From positions 723,056 to 787,055 of the forward strand of contig KV748221.1 of the NCBI GenBank assembly GCA_001692895.1: a DNA stretch of 64,000 nucleotides. Reading direction: 5' to 3'. Shown piece after piece: positions 25,228 to 35,962 of the stretch. Numbering within the stretch: the stretch's first letter is position 1; every line of letters begins with the position of its first letter. Source of the DNA: Cenococcum geophilum 1.58 (lineage: Eukaryota; Ascomycota; Dothideomycetes; Gloniales; Gloniaceae). A model generated the notes under the pieces. It worked only from the letters and a program-made list of their open reading frames with translations. It was not told the DNA's origin and searched no databases. The position numbers were made by a program, and so were the translations under genes.

Positions 25228-26946
25228 TTATCTAAAGCTTACTCTACTCTTTCTTTTTGAGAAGGAACTTAAATATATCTATAAGAATATAGAATAGGAC
25301 CCTAAGGATATTACTAGGACTATAAGAATAGGACCTAAAAGAAAAGAATAGAACCCTAAGGAAAGGACTTATAAGATACACACAGACCAGAACCCCTAAA
25401 GAAATTACCCGGAATTACCTAATACCCCTACTACTATGCCACGAACTATAGTAGTAGGTAAAGCAGCTGTAGGACCCTTAAATACTTTAGACAAAGAAAT
25501 AATTAACGTTTTAACCCCCTAGGCGGAGCTTGCGGCTGCTAATACCGAAATTAAATAATTGCGAGAGCTGCTTAAAGCTAGAGATACCCCTATATTTAAT
25601 AATAAGTCATTATTAGATAATTAAAGACTTACTATAGTCCTTTAGGCCCTATTCTAGCGCCTTAGTAGATTTACTAAGGCCTATATAGCACCGAAGCGGT
25701 TAGTAAAGGTTACGGACCCCCTACTACTTATAGATGGAACTGACCCTATATTTAATAATTAGAAGCTTTAATTATAGAATAAGCTTAAAGTTAATATAGA
25801 TTACTTCCCTAACGCCCGAGCCAGAATGGCCTATATCTTTAGCCGTACTGGCGGAGACGCCTAGATATATTTACGCCCGTAATATACTAAAGACTTAGTA
25901 AACCCCTTTATCTCTAAAGAAGAAATAATTAAACACTTGTCTTCTATTTATAAGGACCCTTTTAAAGTATAGAACGCTCGCCTTAGCTATAAAAGCCTAA
26001 ACATAAAAACAATGGAGACCTTTTTAGCCTTTTAAACCCGCTTTTTACACCTAACCGGATAGGCCCAGATCCCCTAGGAAGACCTACTGCTAGACCTCTT
26101 TAATAAGCTTACCCTAGACCTATAGCGGGCCGTATTACCAGCTTATACTATAGTATAGACATTAAAGGAACTTACGGACTATTGCCTAGCTATTAACTAA
26201 GGCCTCCGTTAAATTAAGGTACGCGCTAACTAGCTAAAAACTAGAAACCTTACAAACTAGGCCGTAAGTACTATAAGTACGGCCTATAGTGCCCTAGTAT
26301 AATCGGCAACTCCTACAGCTAACCCGGCAGCTGGCCGCGTAGCTACCCCTACTACGGGCCTAGTGTACACCCGGCTTATATATAGCGACCCCTATATATA
26401 GGCCCTTAGCAATTAAGGAGCTTACTTTTTATACGGTTAAATAGGCTACCCTATAAGGAACTGCCCGATAAAGGTAAGAATAAATAAGGTCCTATTAATT
26501 TAGAAGGATAGTACGAAGCCGGAAAAAGAGAAATCTTAGAGGAAGACTCCTCTTTAGGGTTAAAAGGGATTAATATGTTATATATTAATCTAGGTCGGCT
26601 AGTTAATAGAAGAAGCTGCACTATCCCTTATACTTTATTTCGTAATAGATATTAAGTTTTAACCTTTACTTTAGCTAACTTAGGAGCAAATACCTTTACC
26701 TTAATTAATATAAAGTGCGCTATAAAACTGGCCGACTTTTTAAATACACCCCTTAAAGAACTGCCTAAACTAATCCCTATTTACGGTTATAACGGACAGA
26801 TAGGGCTACCTATTATAACTATCTTGCGGATTTACCTCCGCGTTAACGGATAAAGGTAGTATAATATCCCCTTTCTTATTATGGACTTAGGAAGCCATAA
26901 TATAATCTTAAGAAGAAAATAGCTAGCCTATTTAGGCTTATCCCTT

Positions 26947-27549
26947 GCATTGTTAATGTGATATAAAATGTGGCCCGTGCGCGAGATCAAGAACATCAAA
27001 GTGCGAGCCCATAATGCTGAGGGCTCTCTACGAGTACATCTGTCGACGCGATTGGCAATTATAGAGCTAGTTGTAGAGTTAATTGACTGACCGCCGCGAC
27101 GCTCTATAATTGCAGGCTATTGGATGCGAAGTAGAGGTTTTAATTTAGGTCTTACCGGGCGCGGGCGCGGAGGCAGCTCAAAACTTTGGTGATGTGGCAG
27201 AACGATTGACCGCCTGGGAATGCAGCTTATTGATTGGCACGCACGTGCCACAATTTATAGGACGTAAACAACAATGTAAGTGATAGCTTAAAGTACGGAG
27301 TAGACGGCTTATTTGGCCTAAAACTTTACCCCTAACCCCTTTGTTGGTCACACAGGGTGACTCACCAATAACGACTACTCGAGTAGGGTTACAGTGATGT
27401 TGGTTGATAAAGCTTTTTGATTGGAATGAGGAAGGGCGAGGAGCCTAAGGCTCCTCGCCACGCTAGTGCCGCGGCGACACGTGATGGCAACTTGCCATCA
27501 CGTGACGGCAGTTTGCCGTACGTGACGGCAAATTGCCTCATTCCCGACA
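26947..27549. mobile_element. GC-richer 603-bp insertion inside the chromovirus
   Basis: The composition changes sharply from RIP-type AT-rich to balanced at both borders. CCCTT flanks it at 26,942-26,946 and 27,550-27,554, a plausible 5-bp target duplication. It starts near TGTTAATGTG and ends CCCGACA, so a solo LTR of another family is possible (TG...CA ends), though those ends do not coincide exactly with the CCCTT copies. Near the right end are short palindromes built on GGCAAxTTGCC (27,484-27,536) and GAGGAGCCTAAGGCTCCTC. No coding frame. Being almost free of RIP, it must have arrived after its host element was mutated. Confidence 0.6.
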
Positions 27550-30500
27550 CCCTTCCTTTATAAAAGAAATTAGCATTATAATAGAAAACCTTATACGGCC
27601 CTAGATTAATACTATTTACTAGGCCGATGCTATGCGTAGAGACTAGGCCTTTAAGAAGGATATATAGCTTAACCCGTAACGGATCTATATACTATACCGC
27701 CCCTAGACTACCTATATTACGCTACCCGCACTAGAGATTTAGGAAGTTGGTAGTAACCTAGCTAAGTTCCCTATAGAGAACCCTATAAAGCTATAAAGGA
27801 AAGCTAAGGATATTGGACGCTATACTAAACTAATAGATAGGAAGGATAACTTACGGAAAATGGAATATAAGCTAAGGAAGACCATAAACCCTATACCGCA
27901 AACTATGGCCCAACGGACGTTAAAGAAACCTACGGACCTCCCACTAGTTGATATCTGCTGTATTGGCGCTATAGGATTCTACCGGAACCTAGTTTAGCCT
28001 AATACTATTACCTTTACGACTAGCCTATACGAAATTAACCGAATAATTAAGGAAAAGGAAAGCGAGCTTAGTAGATAGGAAAGCGGGCTTATAGATAAAG
28101 AACTAGTGGAGTAAAAACTACCTAATTAACACCGGAAATTTAAGGATGTATTCTTTAAGGTAGTGTCTAATATACTTCTACCCTACTAACTATATAACTA
28201 TAAGATTAAGATTAAGTAAGATAAGGGAAGCACCCTTAGCTTTAGCCCTCTCTACCTATAGTTTATTACCGAATTATAGGCTATAAAGTAGTACCTTATT
28301 AATAACCTAAATAAGGGCTTTATTAAGCCTAGCCAAGCCCCTTTTAACTTACCTATTCTCTTTATTAAAAAGCTAAATAGAGGACTACGCTTCTATATTA
28401 ACTACCGTAAGCTAAATAATATAACCTATAAGGACCGCTACCCGCTGCCCTTACTTAATAAGACTCTTACCTAAATAAGTAGAGCTAAGGTTTTTATAAA
28501 GCTTAATATCCGCTAGGCCTTTTATTAAATTAGGATAGACCCTAGGTCTAAGAATCTTACTATATTCCGGACCCGTTACGGGACGTATAAATATAAGGTA
28601 CTTCCTTTTAGACTAACTAATAGACTAGCTATATACCAGCGGTATATAAATAATGTACTCTTTAACTACCTTAACGACTTTTATACGGCCTATCTAGATA
28701 ATATTATAATCTATTTAGAGAATAAACTAGAACACAAGGAGTACGTCTATAAAGTCCTATAATGGCTCCACGAAGCTAGCCTCTAGGCTAATATTAAGAA
28801 GTTAGAATTTAGTGTTAAGCGTATAAAGTACCTAGGTTTTATTATTAGTACGGACGGAATTAAGGCCAACCTAAAGAAAACGACCGCAATTAACTAGTAG
28901 ACACCCCCTTGGACCATAAAGGGGGTATAATTGTTTTTAGGTTTCTATAACTTCTACCAACGCTTTATTAAGAACTACAGCAGGATTACCCGGCCTCTTA
29001 ACTGCCTTACTAGGAAAGACCAGCCCTTTTACTTTAACGCTATATATATGCAGGCCTTTAATAAGCTTAAAAAACGGCTAGTGTCGGCTCCCCTACTTGC
29101 TTACTTTAACCTAGAATGGCCCTTAATACTAGAAACTAATGCCTTAGACGGCATAATAGCTAGTGTTTTTTTTTAAAAGCAACCGGACGGAGAATAGCAC
29201 CCTATTGTATACTATTTAAAGACTATAATAGATGCTGAACTAAACTACCATATTTATAATAAAGAAATGCTGGCTATTATCTCTAGCTTTTAGCACTAGC
29301 GTGTATAGCTAAAGGGGACCCCTAAACCTATTAAAGTAGTATTAAATTATAAGGCCCTAGAATACTTTATAACAACTAAGGCCCTTACAGCCCGGTAGGC
29401 ACGCTAGGCGGACATTCTATCTTAGTTTAACTTCTTAATTATATATAGACTAGGCGCTGCGAACCGTGCAAATGATTTTACTAGGCGTGAATAAGACCTA
29501 GGTAACTATACGGCTATAAAGATCTCATTATAGACCTAGACGCTACTACAACTAGAGTACCTTAACCCCTAGATATAGGCAGAACTAAGTACAGACCCTT
29601 TAGGCGCCGAGATGTATCCTATTAACCCTTTAGGACTTAACTTAATTAACAAATTGCTATAGATAAACCGTACGGCCCCTTCTCTACAGGAGTACTGTGA
29701 AAAGGCAAAGAACGTTACCAGCCTATAGTCCCTTAAAAATGGATTACTTAAGCATTAGGAACAGTTGGTAGTAGTAAAGGAATAGAACTTACGGACTCGG
29801 CTTATTACTAAAGTATATACCTAGGTCTCTACGGCCTACCCTAGAAAGAATAAGACCTATAGGATTATTAGCGACCGCTACTACTGGCCCAGAATGGTTA
29901 TAGATATTAACCGCTATATACGGAACTGCAATGACTGCTATAGGTCTATAATCCCACGAGATAAGACCCTAGGACTATTAAAACCCCTCCTAATACCCAA
30001 CCGCCCCTAGTAATATATCTCTATAGACTTTTATAAGCTACCTCTAGACCGTGACGGATATAATATAGTTATAATTCTGGTTAACCGCTTCAGCAAGCGC
30101 CCGTTCTTAATTCCCTATTACAAAAATATTAATACTAAAGAGGCAGCCTAACTGTATATCTACTATATCTACTAAATTTATGGACTACTAGACACTATTA
30201 TATCTAACTACGGGCCGCAGTTTATATTAGCCTTTTAGAATAAGTTTACCCGGATCTTAGGTATTAAGCTAAAGCTTTCTATAGTATATTACCCCTAAAC
30301 AGACAGTTAAACGGAGATTGTGAATTAATACTTAGACTAGAGACTTTAGCCTTTTATTAACTACTTCTAGGATAACTGGGCCAAACTATTGCCCTTAATA
30401 AACTACACCTAAGTAACCCTACCCTATAACTCTACCGGATTTGCCCCTATTTAACTAGAAATAGGTTACCTACCCCGTACAAGCTTTAACTAGGAAAGAC

Positions 30501-31309
30501 TAAAAGGGCCCTAAACTATACGCGAAAAACTATCTTATAAGGAAGCCTAGTAGTACGCTAAGCGCTTAGAAGAAGCCTAGAAAGTAGCCTATATAAACCT
30601 AAAAAAGGCCTAGAAATTAATAAAATAGTAAGCAAATAAGCATAGGCGTAAGCCTAACTTTACTATAGGCGATATAGTCTAGGTTATAACAAAGAACTAG
30701 AAGATAGAACGGCCTAGCCGTAAGCTAGACTATAAGATAGTAGGACCGTATAAGATTCTTAATAAAGTAGGCAATTTATACAAGGTTAAACTCCTAAACT
30801 TAATTAAAGTCTACCCTATTTTCTTACCAGATAAGCTATAGAAAGCTATAAATAACCTACTGCCTAGATAAAAGAATAAACCTCCCCTATTAATTTAAGT
30901 TAACGACGATAATAAATAGGAAATTGAAGAAATACTAGCCTATAAACTTGTAAAGGGAACGTTAAAGTATTATATTAGTTAGAAAGGATATAACCCAGAC
31001 CCTACTTAATACCCTATATAGAACTTTATAGGTAGCCCCTATAAGCTTTAGGAGTTCTATAGCCGTTACCTTAATAAACCTAGACCGCTAAAGTACCTAG
31101 ATAAGTAGATAGAGTGCTAGCATAATAAAGATTATAAGCTACTAGAAGAATATAAGGACAAAAACGCCCTAGAAATTTCTTAGTTATATAAGGTGTTAAG
31201 ATGTCTAAGAACTTCAACCGGCGGTTAAAGTTGTCTAATTAGTTAGATTCTCTTACCAAAACTTTTAACGGCAAAGCCTAAGGGCAGGCTTTTTTAGAGG
31301 GGGGGGTAA

Positions 31310-31536
31310 TGTTATAGCACTGGTAAAACTTAGTAGAACTACGTACCGGCAAGTTACCACAGATTGCCGTATATTGCGGTTATGTAACGCGAAGATTATA
31401 TATAGCTTTAAGCGGCGCTCCCCTTCTTCTCCTTTCCTTTCTTTAGCTTTAGATTCTCGTTTATAGACAATCCAATTGTATAGGCTTGCGCGACCATTTT
31501 GCTATACTTATGTCTTGATTAACTAAGTCGCTAATA
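31310..31536 (+). repeat. Right LTR of the chromovirus
   Basis: 227 bp, beginning TGTTATAGCACTGGTAAAAC and ending CTAAGTCGCTAATA, directly followed by the TAATC duplication. It is preceded by a purine tract of eight or more G residues. Confidence 0.9.
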
Positions 31537-33061
31537 TAATCTATTTTATAAGAAAACGTAACTAATCTATAGATCTTTAGTATATAATTTATATCTAAGG
31601 CTTTAGGGGTTAACTAGTTTAGGGCCTAAGGGTACTAGGAGTATAGGTAGATAGTAAGCTCTAGTGGAGCGTATATACGGCGTAAGCGGCCTATAAAGGC
31701 TAAGTATAGTTTATTACTTTATCTAGGATTGTTAATTCTATATAGGGTCTATGCTTTTAGAGGTTACGCCTACTATATATAGCAGTTGTCTGGCTAACTA
31801 TAATATATAGATCTAGTATTTAGGCCATTGGAGAAACTAAAAATGGCCCTCTAAAATTACTCCTTAAACCACTTTAAAAGGTCTAAATAGCTTACCTTTA
31901 GAGTATTATAGGCGGGTATAAGTAAACGGCCATAGCACTGCTTGAGAAGGAATCCAATATTCCCCCCCTATAGTTATATATTAAAGCTGCTGTAATATAA
32001 AGGACGTAAAATAAACGTAACTCTAATGTTATAAAGTATATTAAGACACGCCTAAGTAAACTATAGAGGGACCCTAGGGTGCCCCGTAGGAGAATAAACT
32101 AATAACCCTAAAGTAGGGAAGAGATATTAGAGAAACAGGTAAAGAAAGTAGAAGAAAAATGGTATTGCTTTAGGGCCTAGGCCTATATAGAGGAGAAAGG
32201 GAAACATATAAGAGGTTAGCAAAGACAATAGTAAAATAGAGAAAGGAGCTAAAGTAAAATACGTAAGAATGCTAGGAAACTATCTACCGTAATATAATAC
32301 TGGTTAGACTAATGCTAGAGAGGTAAATAGGAGTTAAAGGTATANAGGCTAACTTAGGTAAGACGAACCTAAGCTATAGTATGGTTAACGCTATAGGGGG
32401 TAAATACCTAAGGGCTCTAAAAAGGCCTAATAAAGGTAAAAAATATAATAATAATACTTTTAAGAATAGGAATAATAGGACTAAAAGATTGGCTTTACTA
32501 GGTGGGTGTTCTAGTAGGTAGCCTAAGATGCGAATATAGCTAGCTAAGACAGACACTAAAACACGTAATACTGCTATGCCCCCTATGCACTAATTAAGAA
32601 ATAATGCTCTTAGTAGCTAGTATAGAGAACTATAATATACTACTCTTAATATAAAAAGGCCTTAAGGCGGTTACCTAGTGGCTTATTAGTTAAAATATGC
32701 TAAATTAGTTCTGGGTTGCAAGGGAAATAGTAATAAAAGGTAAGGGGGCGAGCAGTAGGTGCCCCCTANTAACTCTATAGTAGTAGAGTAAAAGTTTATA
32801 ATACTAGCGCGTCCGTAGGCTTATTACGGCAGTAGTGGTTCCTAAAAAGGTTAAATAGTAAGGTAATAGAGTACTATAGGCGACTTGCAGGCGCTAAGTA
32901 GGCGAGTCCTAAAAGGCGGGGAGATGGATTATAGGGTTTTCTTATTTTTCTTAAATAGAGTTTCTCCTCACATATAAATAAGGAGTAGTCTACGTAGGCC
33001 TAATAGGGATCCGAATCGGACGTTAAGCAATGAATTATTATTATTATTATATTATCTCTAG

Positions 33062-34239
33062 CTTTATACTCCCCTTTTTAGAGAGCCTTTTGTACGCCTT
33101 AATCTCTCCCTCCTAAGTAGCACTAAAGAGGAAAGTATTAACCGTAAGGTTAATGATATGTCCTTAGCATCGAATTTATTAGTAGATAGGATCCTATTAA
33201 ATATCTTTATTCTCTAGTAGGAAATCGGATATTGTACGATATAGCGTATTATTTATTGAAGAATTGTTACTAATAATAGCCCTAATCTTTTGTATGATAC
33301 CGTAATCCAGTAGCACTAAAAGAAGGGTATTCCACTATTCTTCTCCACTATAGTTTATAATTGGCCGTAAAGTAAGAAGAGCCCGCGCTCTTTGCTTTTA
33401 AGTATTAATAAAATAGAAATAAATAGCGAGGAGAGAGTAGTTATTTAGAGAGGTCTAGATATTAATAGAGAGATAAATATTTAAAATCGCTAACTAAAGT
33501 TTTTTTTGTATGACATCCTTTTAAGAATTAAATAACTATTTAATCTTCTAGCCGATATCTCTATAAGCTGCTATAATAAAGCTCTAGGACTTCTAATTTA
33601 AAGCCTAATAGAAAGTATAAAATTCTGGCTATTTAACCGTATTAAATAGAAGGTTTTATATAACAATTAAATTAATAAGGGCTTAATTAATGACTTTATG
33701 ATTAAGAGAGGACCTTAGAACAATAGATTTAAACTCTAATAGATCGCTCTTGGATCTAGCCTGCCCCTAAAGATCCTTAAGTATAGCGTTTGCTTTAGTC
33801 TTTGTACGACTTGTTCTTAAGAGGCTAATATTAATTAAGTAATTTCGTTTAAGATGCCTCTGGAAATTCGTAGTAACTATTATACTATACTTGTAGTCTG
33901 TGGACTTATAGTAATAGATTTTTTTTCTGTTTTTATCTTGCGCTGGCTTATGTTCGTACAGTTCTCGGGTATATAGAAGGATTGGGCTTTAATATTTCCC
34001 CTTATTCTAAGAAGAAAGCTTAATTAATTAAAGAGTATTCGTAATCTGGGATAAATCTACTTCAGAGCTCATTTTTTCGTACGATGTAAAAGGAGAGCTT
34101 TAGCTTATAATGTGGGAATGCCAAGCCGCTAATCTGATATTTGGAATCGGATTATAATCGGATTGCGAACCGACAATCCAATCACAATCCAATCGATAAT
34201 CTTATCTGATTGCAATCAGTTTGATCGTTTACAACCCTG
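33062..34239 (-). mobile_element. hAT 1, right part: degraded N-terminal transposase region and right terminal repeat
   Basis: Continuation of hAT 1 beyond the LINE target duplication. Minus-strand frames are broken everywhere and no domain is readable with confidence. The last about 100 bp contain several CAATC/GATTG words before the inverted repeat GTTTACAACCCTG. Confidence 0.65.
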
Positions 34240-35962
34240 GTAGAGATAGCCGGTTTTTGCATTTGCGAAGTTCAGCAAGCTAACAATAAACCCATCGAAA
34301 CCTTGAAAATTGTGAGTTTACAAGTAATCCATAAAGCTTAAACAATTAGGTTTACTTGCATTCCATTTGCTTTCTTGGCAAGAGTACCTTCAATCTCCGC
34401 TTTCATTTGCGGGGACAATTTCTTCAGCTTTGGATCAGCGGCAAGTTGAGAAACAACATAGAGGCTGATATCCGAATCTACATGACAGCCCTGGATAGAT
34501 ATTGCCTTAGTCGTAAGAGGAGAAACGACATCCCTTATATCTTGTTCCGGTCGGCTGGTAAGAAGGTGGATCTTGGAGCTTTCCCAGGACTTCATTTCTT
34601 CGATAAGCTTAAGAAAATCTTGTTGTCCGTCTTTTGGGCACTCATCTAGAGCATCTATGACAAAGAATATATCACTCAAGTTTCCTTTTCTTGAAGTTGC
34701 AAAAGTCTCAAGAAGATTTGTGAGATCGAAGATGGATGCTTTGTGGCTACCGTCACCACACTTGTTGTATAACTCTTTCAAACTGTCAGGCGGGACCTCT
34801 TCTTGAACAAACAATTGTTTAATCAAAGACGAAACACATTCGGCGACAGTCTGTTTGGAAATGAAATCAAAGTAGAAGTAAGCTACCGCAAGACTAGGTT
34901 CGGGATCGCAGTATGGTCTCAGGTGTTCAATAATTGTTGAACTAATCAAGTTCAGTGCGTTTGGATCACTCTATTGACAACGCAATGCGTACCTGAGTAT
35001 AGTCTTTCCGCAACCAGCTAGATTTGCAATCGTTAACTGGGATCGGAAATAAGTTTGAGACCACATTGGAAGGAATCTTACGTATTCCGTAGAGCTATAG
35101 AAGAGAGTTTCGGGATTTCTTCCACATGGCAAAATCTGTTCCCGCAAATAGCCAATTTCCTGTACTTGGCTGGTGCTTTTTACGAGCTGCAAGGTGATTA
35201 GAAGACGGATCGCCCGTTGATAGCCAATGCATAATCTGGTTTCTATATTCATAATCGGCCCTAGTGCTGACATCGTTTCGGGCAGCCACAAGCTGTTCCA
35301 GCGTCTGTGTAATTTTCAGATCCGTCAACACAGCTAAGGCTCTATTACGTTCATTAGCATGAATTCAGTATATGAGAATCCAGACAAAACGGGAGTGAGT
35401 GCGAAGAGGAGTAAATTAACTCTGTAGCTTTCCCAGAGTCATTCACAAACCTTGCCCACTAATTGCTTGTGGAACATGGGGGTGTTTTATCACCATTTGA
35501 AATGATATGCATGCAGAGGAAAATGTGAGGGGATATCGGCGGTAGTACCTACGCTTGGTCGGTTGAGATTGCCAACTGAAATGTAGCTTTATGTCGTTGG
35601 ATTATTTGAATAGCCTCATCGACCTCTGTTTTCGTGAGCGGCCATTGTAGCGCTTTTAGCCTAGACGGATGGGCGTTCGATTGCTCTGCTTTCTCCAATT
35701 GCTGGAGTAAGCGCTCAAGGTCGTTCTTGCACTGCTGTAGCGCTGGCTCAAAACGGAGAGTGGGTTTCAGAGCACCTCCTGATGGGGAAATGGCATCTAT
35801 ATCGAACTTGGAATTGTGATTGAGCAGGGCTAGAGTGGGTAATCTAGCCGCTCCTTGTGATTCGACTAGGTCGGATAAGTTAGTCAAAACATCTTGAAGA
35901 ACTATCGTTTCGTCTCGCAGACGTTGAATGTCCTTCCGGAAGTCTTTTACAGCAAAGTAATA
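34240..35962 (-). pseudogene. NACHT-ankyrin (NLR-like) gene, middle piece with NACHT domain
   Basis: Minus strand, several exons. From 35,962 down: VKDFRKDIQRLRDETIVLQD and QCKNDLERLLQQLEKAEQ (fungal STAND N-terminal domain), intron about 35,548-35,338, then VLTDLKITQTLEQLVAARND and ADYEYRNQIMHWLSTGDPSS. The Walker A exon (about 35,018-34,993) lies between two short introns and reads PGCGKTILS; TTCAACAATTATTGAACACC resumes the frame as STIIEHLRPYCDPEP. Walker B is DIFFVIDALDECPKDGQ and a later motif is KIHLLTSRPEQDIRD. A TAG stands where the Trp before Walker A is expected (TGG to TAG), and another replaces a Gln after the last intron; both are RIP-type. The piece is bounded by two hAT insertions. 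Confidence 0.9.

Larger units (their letters stand above)
25001..31536 (+). mobile_element. LTR retrotransposon, Ty3/Gypsy chromovirus (fossil), nested in the LINE
   Basis: 6.5-kb element with 227-bp direct LTRs at both ends and the 5-bp target duplication TAATC at 24,996-25,000 and 31,537-31,541. Approximate parts on the plus strand: gag-like region 25,430-26,480, protease 26,620-26,940, reverse transcriptase 28,250-28,950, RNase H 29,090-29,490, integrase 29,690-30,550, and a chromodomain-like C-terminus 30,900-31,110. Domain order with integrase after RNase H and a final chromodomain marks a chromovirus. A polypurine tract precedes the right LTR. The copy is heavily RIP-degraded with many dozens of breaks and is dead. 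The LTRs differ at scattered C/T and G/A positions only, so it is not ancient. Confidence 0.88.
23744..33048 (+). mobile_element. LINE (Tad1-like non-LTR retrotransposon), 5'-truncated, nested in hAT 1
   Basis: Plus strand. The reverse transcriptase is recognisable in 24,100-24,990: DSDIITEEMARTISRLLNNI, ILNKALKTYRPLIVSWLVDV, YRLIALENTLSKILERVIAE and the LSLDISGAYNNIPHKR type block; it resumes after the chromovirus at 31,542 (LGVWVDSKLQW-like region near 31,630). The 3' end is a (TTA)n tail at about 33,034-33,050. The flanks are ATATTATCTCTAG at 23,731-23,743 and 33,049-33,061, a 13-bp target duplication. The LINE's own sequence is about 2.8 kb once the 6.5-kb chromovirus is removed, so it lacks its 5' half including the endonuclease. 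RIP stops are numerous. Confidence 0.85.
21060..34239 (-). mobile_element. hAT DNA transposon 1, inserted in the NACHT-ankyrin gene, carrying nested elements
   Basis: Terminal inverted repeats are CAGGGTTGTAAAC at 21,060 and GTTTACAACCCTG at 34,227-34,239. The flanking 8-bp duplications are identical: GTAGAGAT at 21,052-21,059 and 34,240-34,247. Eight-bp duplications and CAGGG termini are hAT hallmarks. Subterminal CAATC-type words recur at both ends (e.g. 21,072-21,105 and 34,150-34,225), likely transposase-binding sites. Without its nested insertions (Mutator-like 21,125-22,541; LINE 23,744-33,048) the element would be a little under 2.5 kb. Its minus-strand transposase is RIP-degraded. The perfect duplication shows that the whole 13.2 kb sits in one target site. 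Confidence 0.93.

Noticed and set aside
32374-32556. Minus-strand hydrophobic frame of 60 codons (membrane-like)
   Set aside because: Lies antisense within the LINE 3' part; leucine-rich composition is a by-product of AT-rich, TAG-rich sequence.
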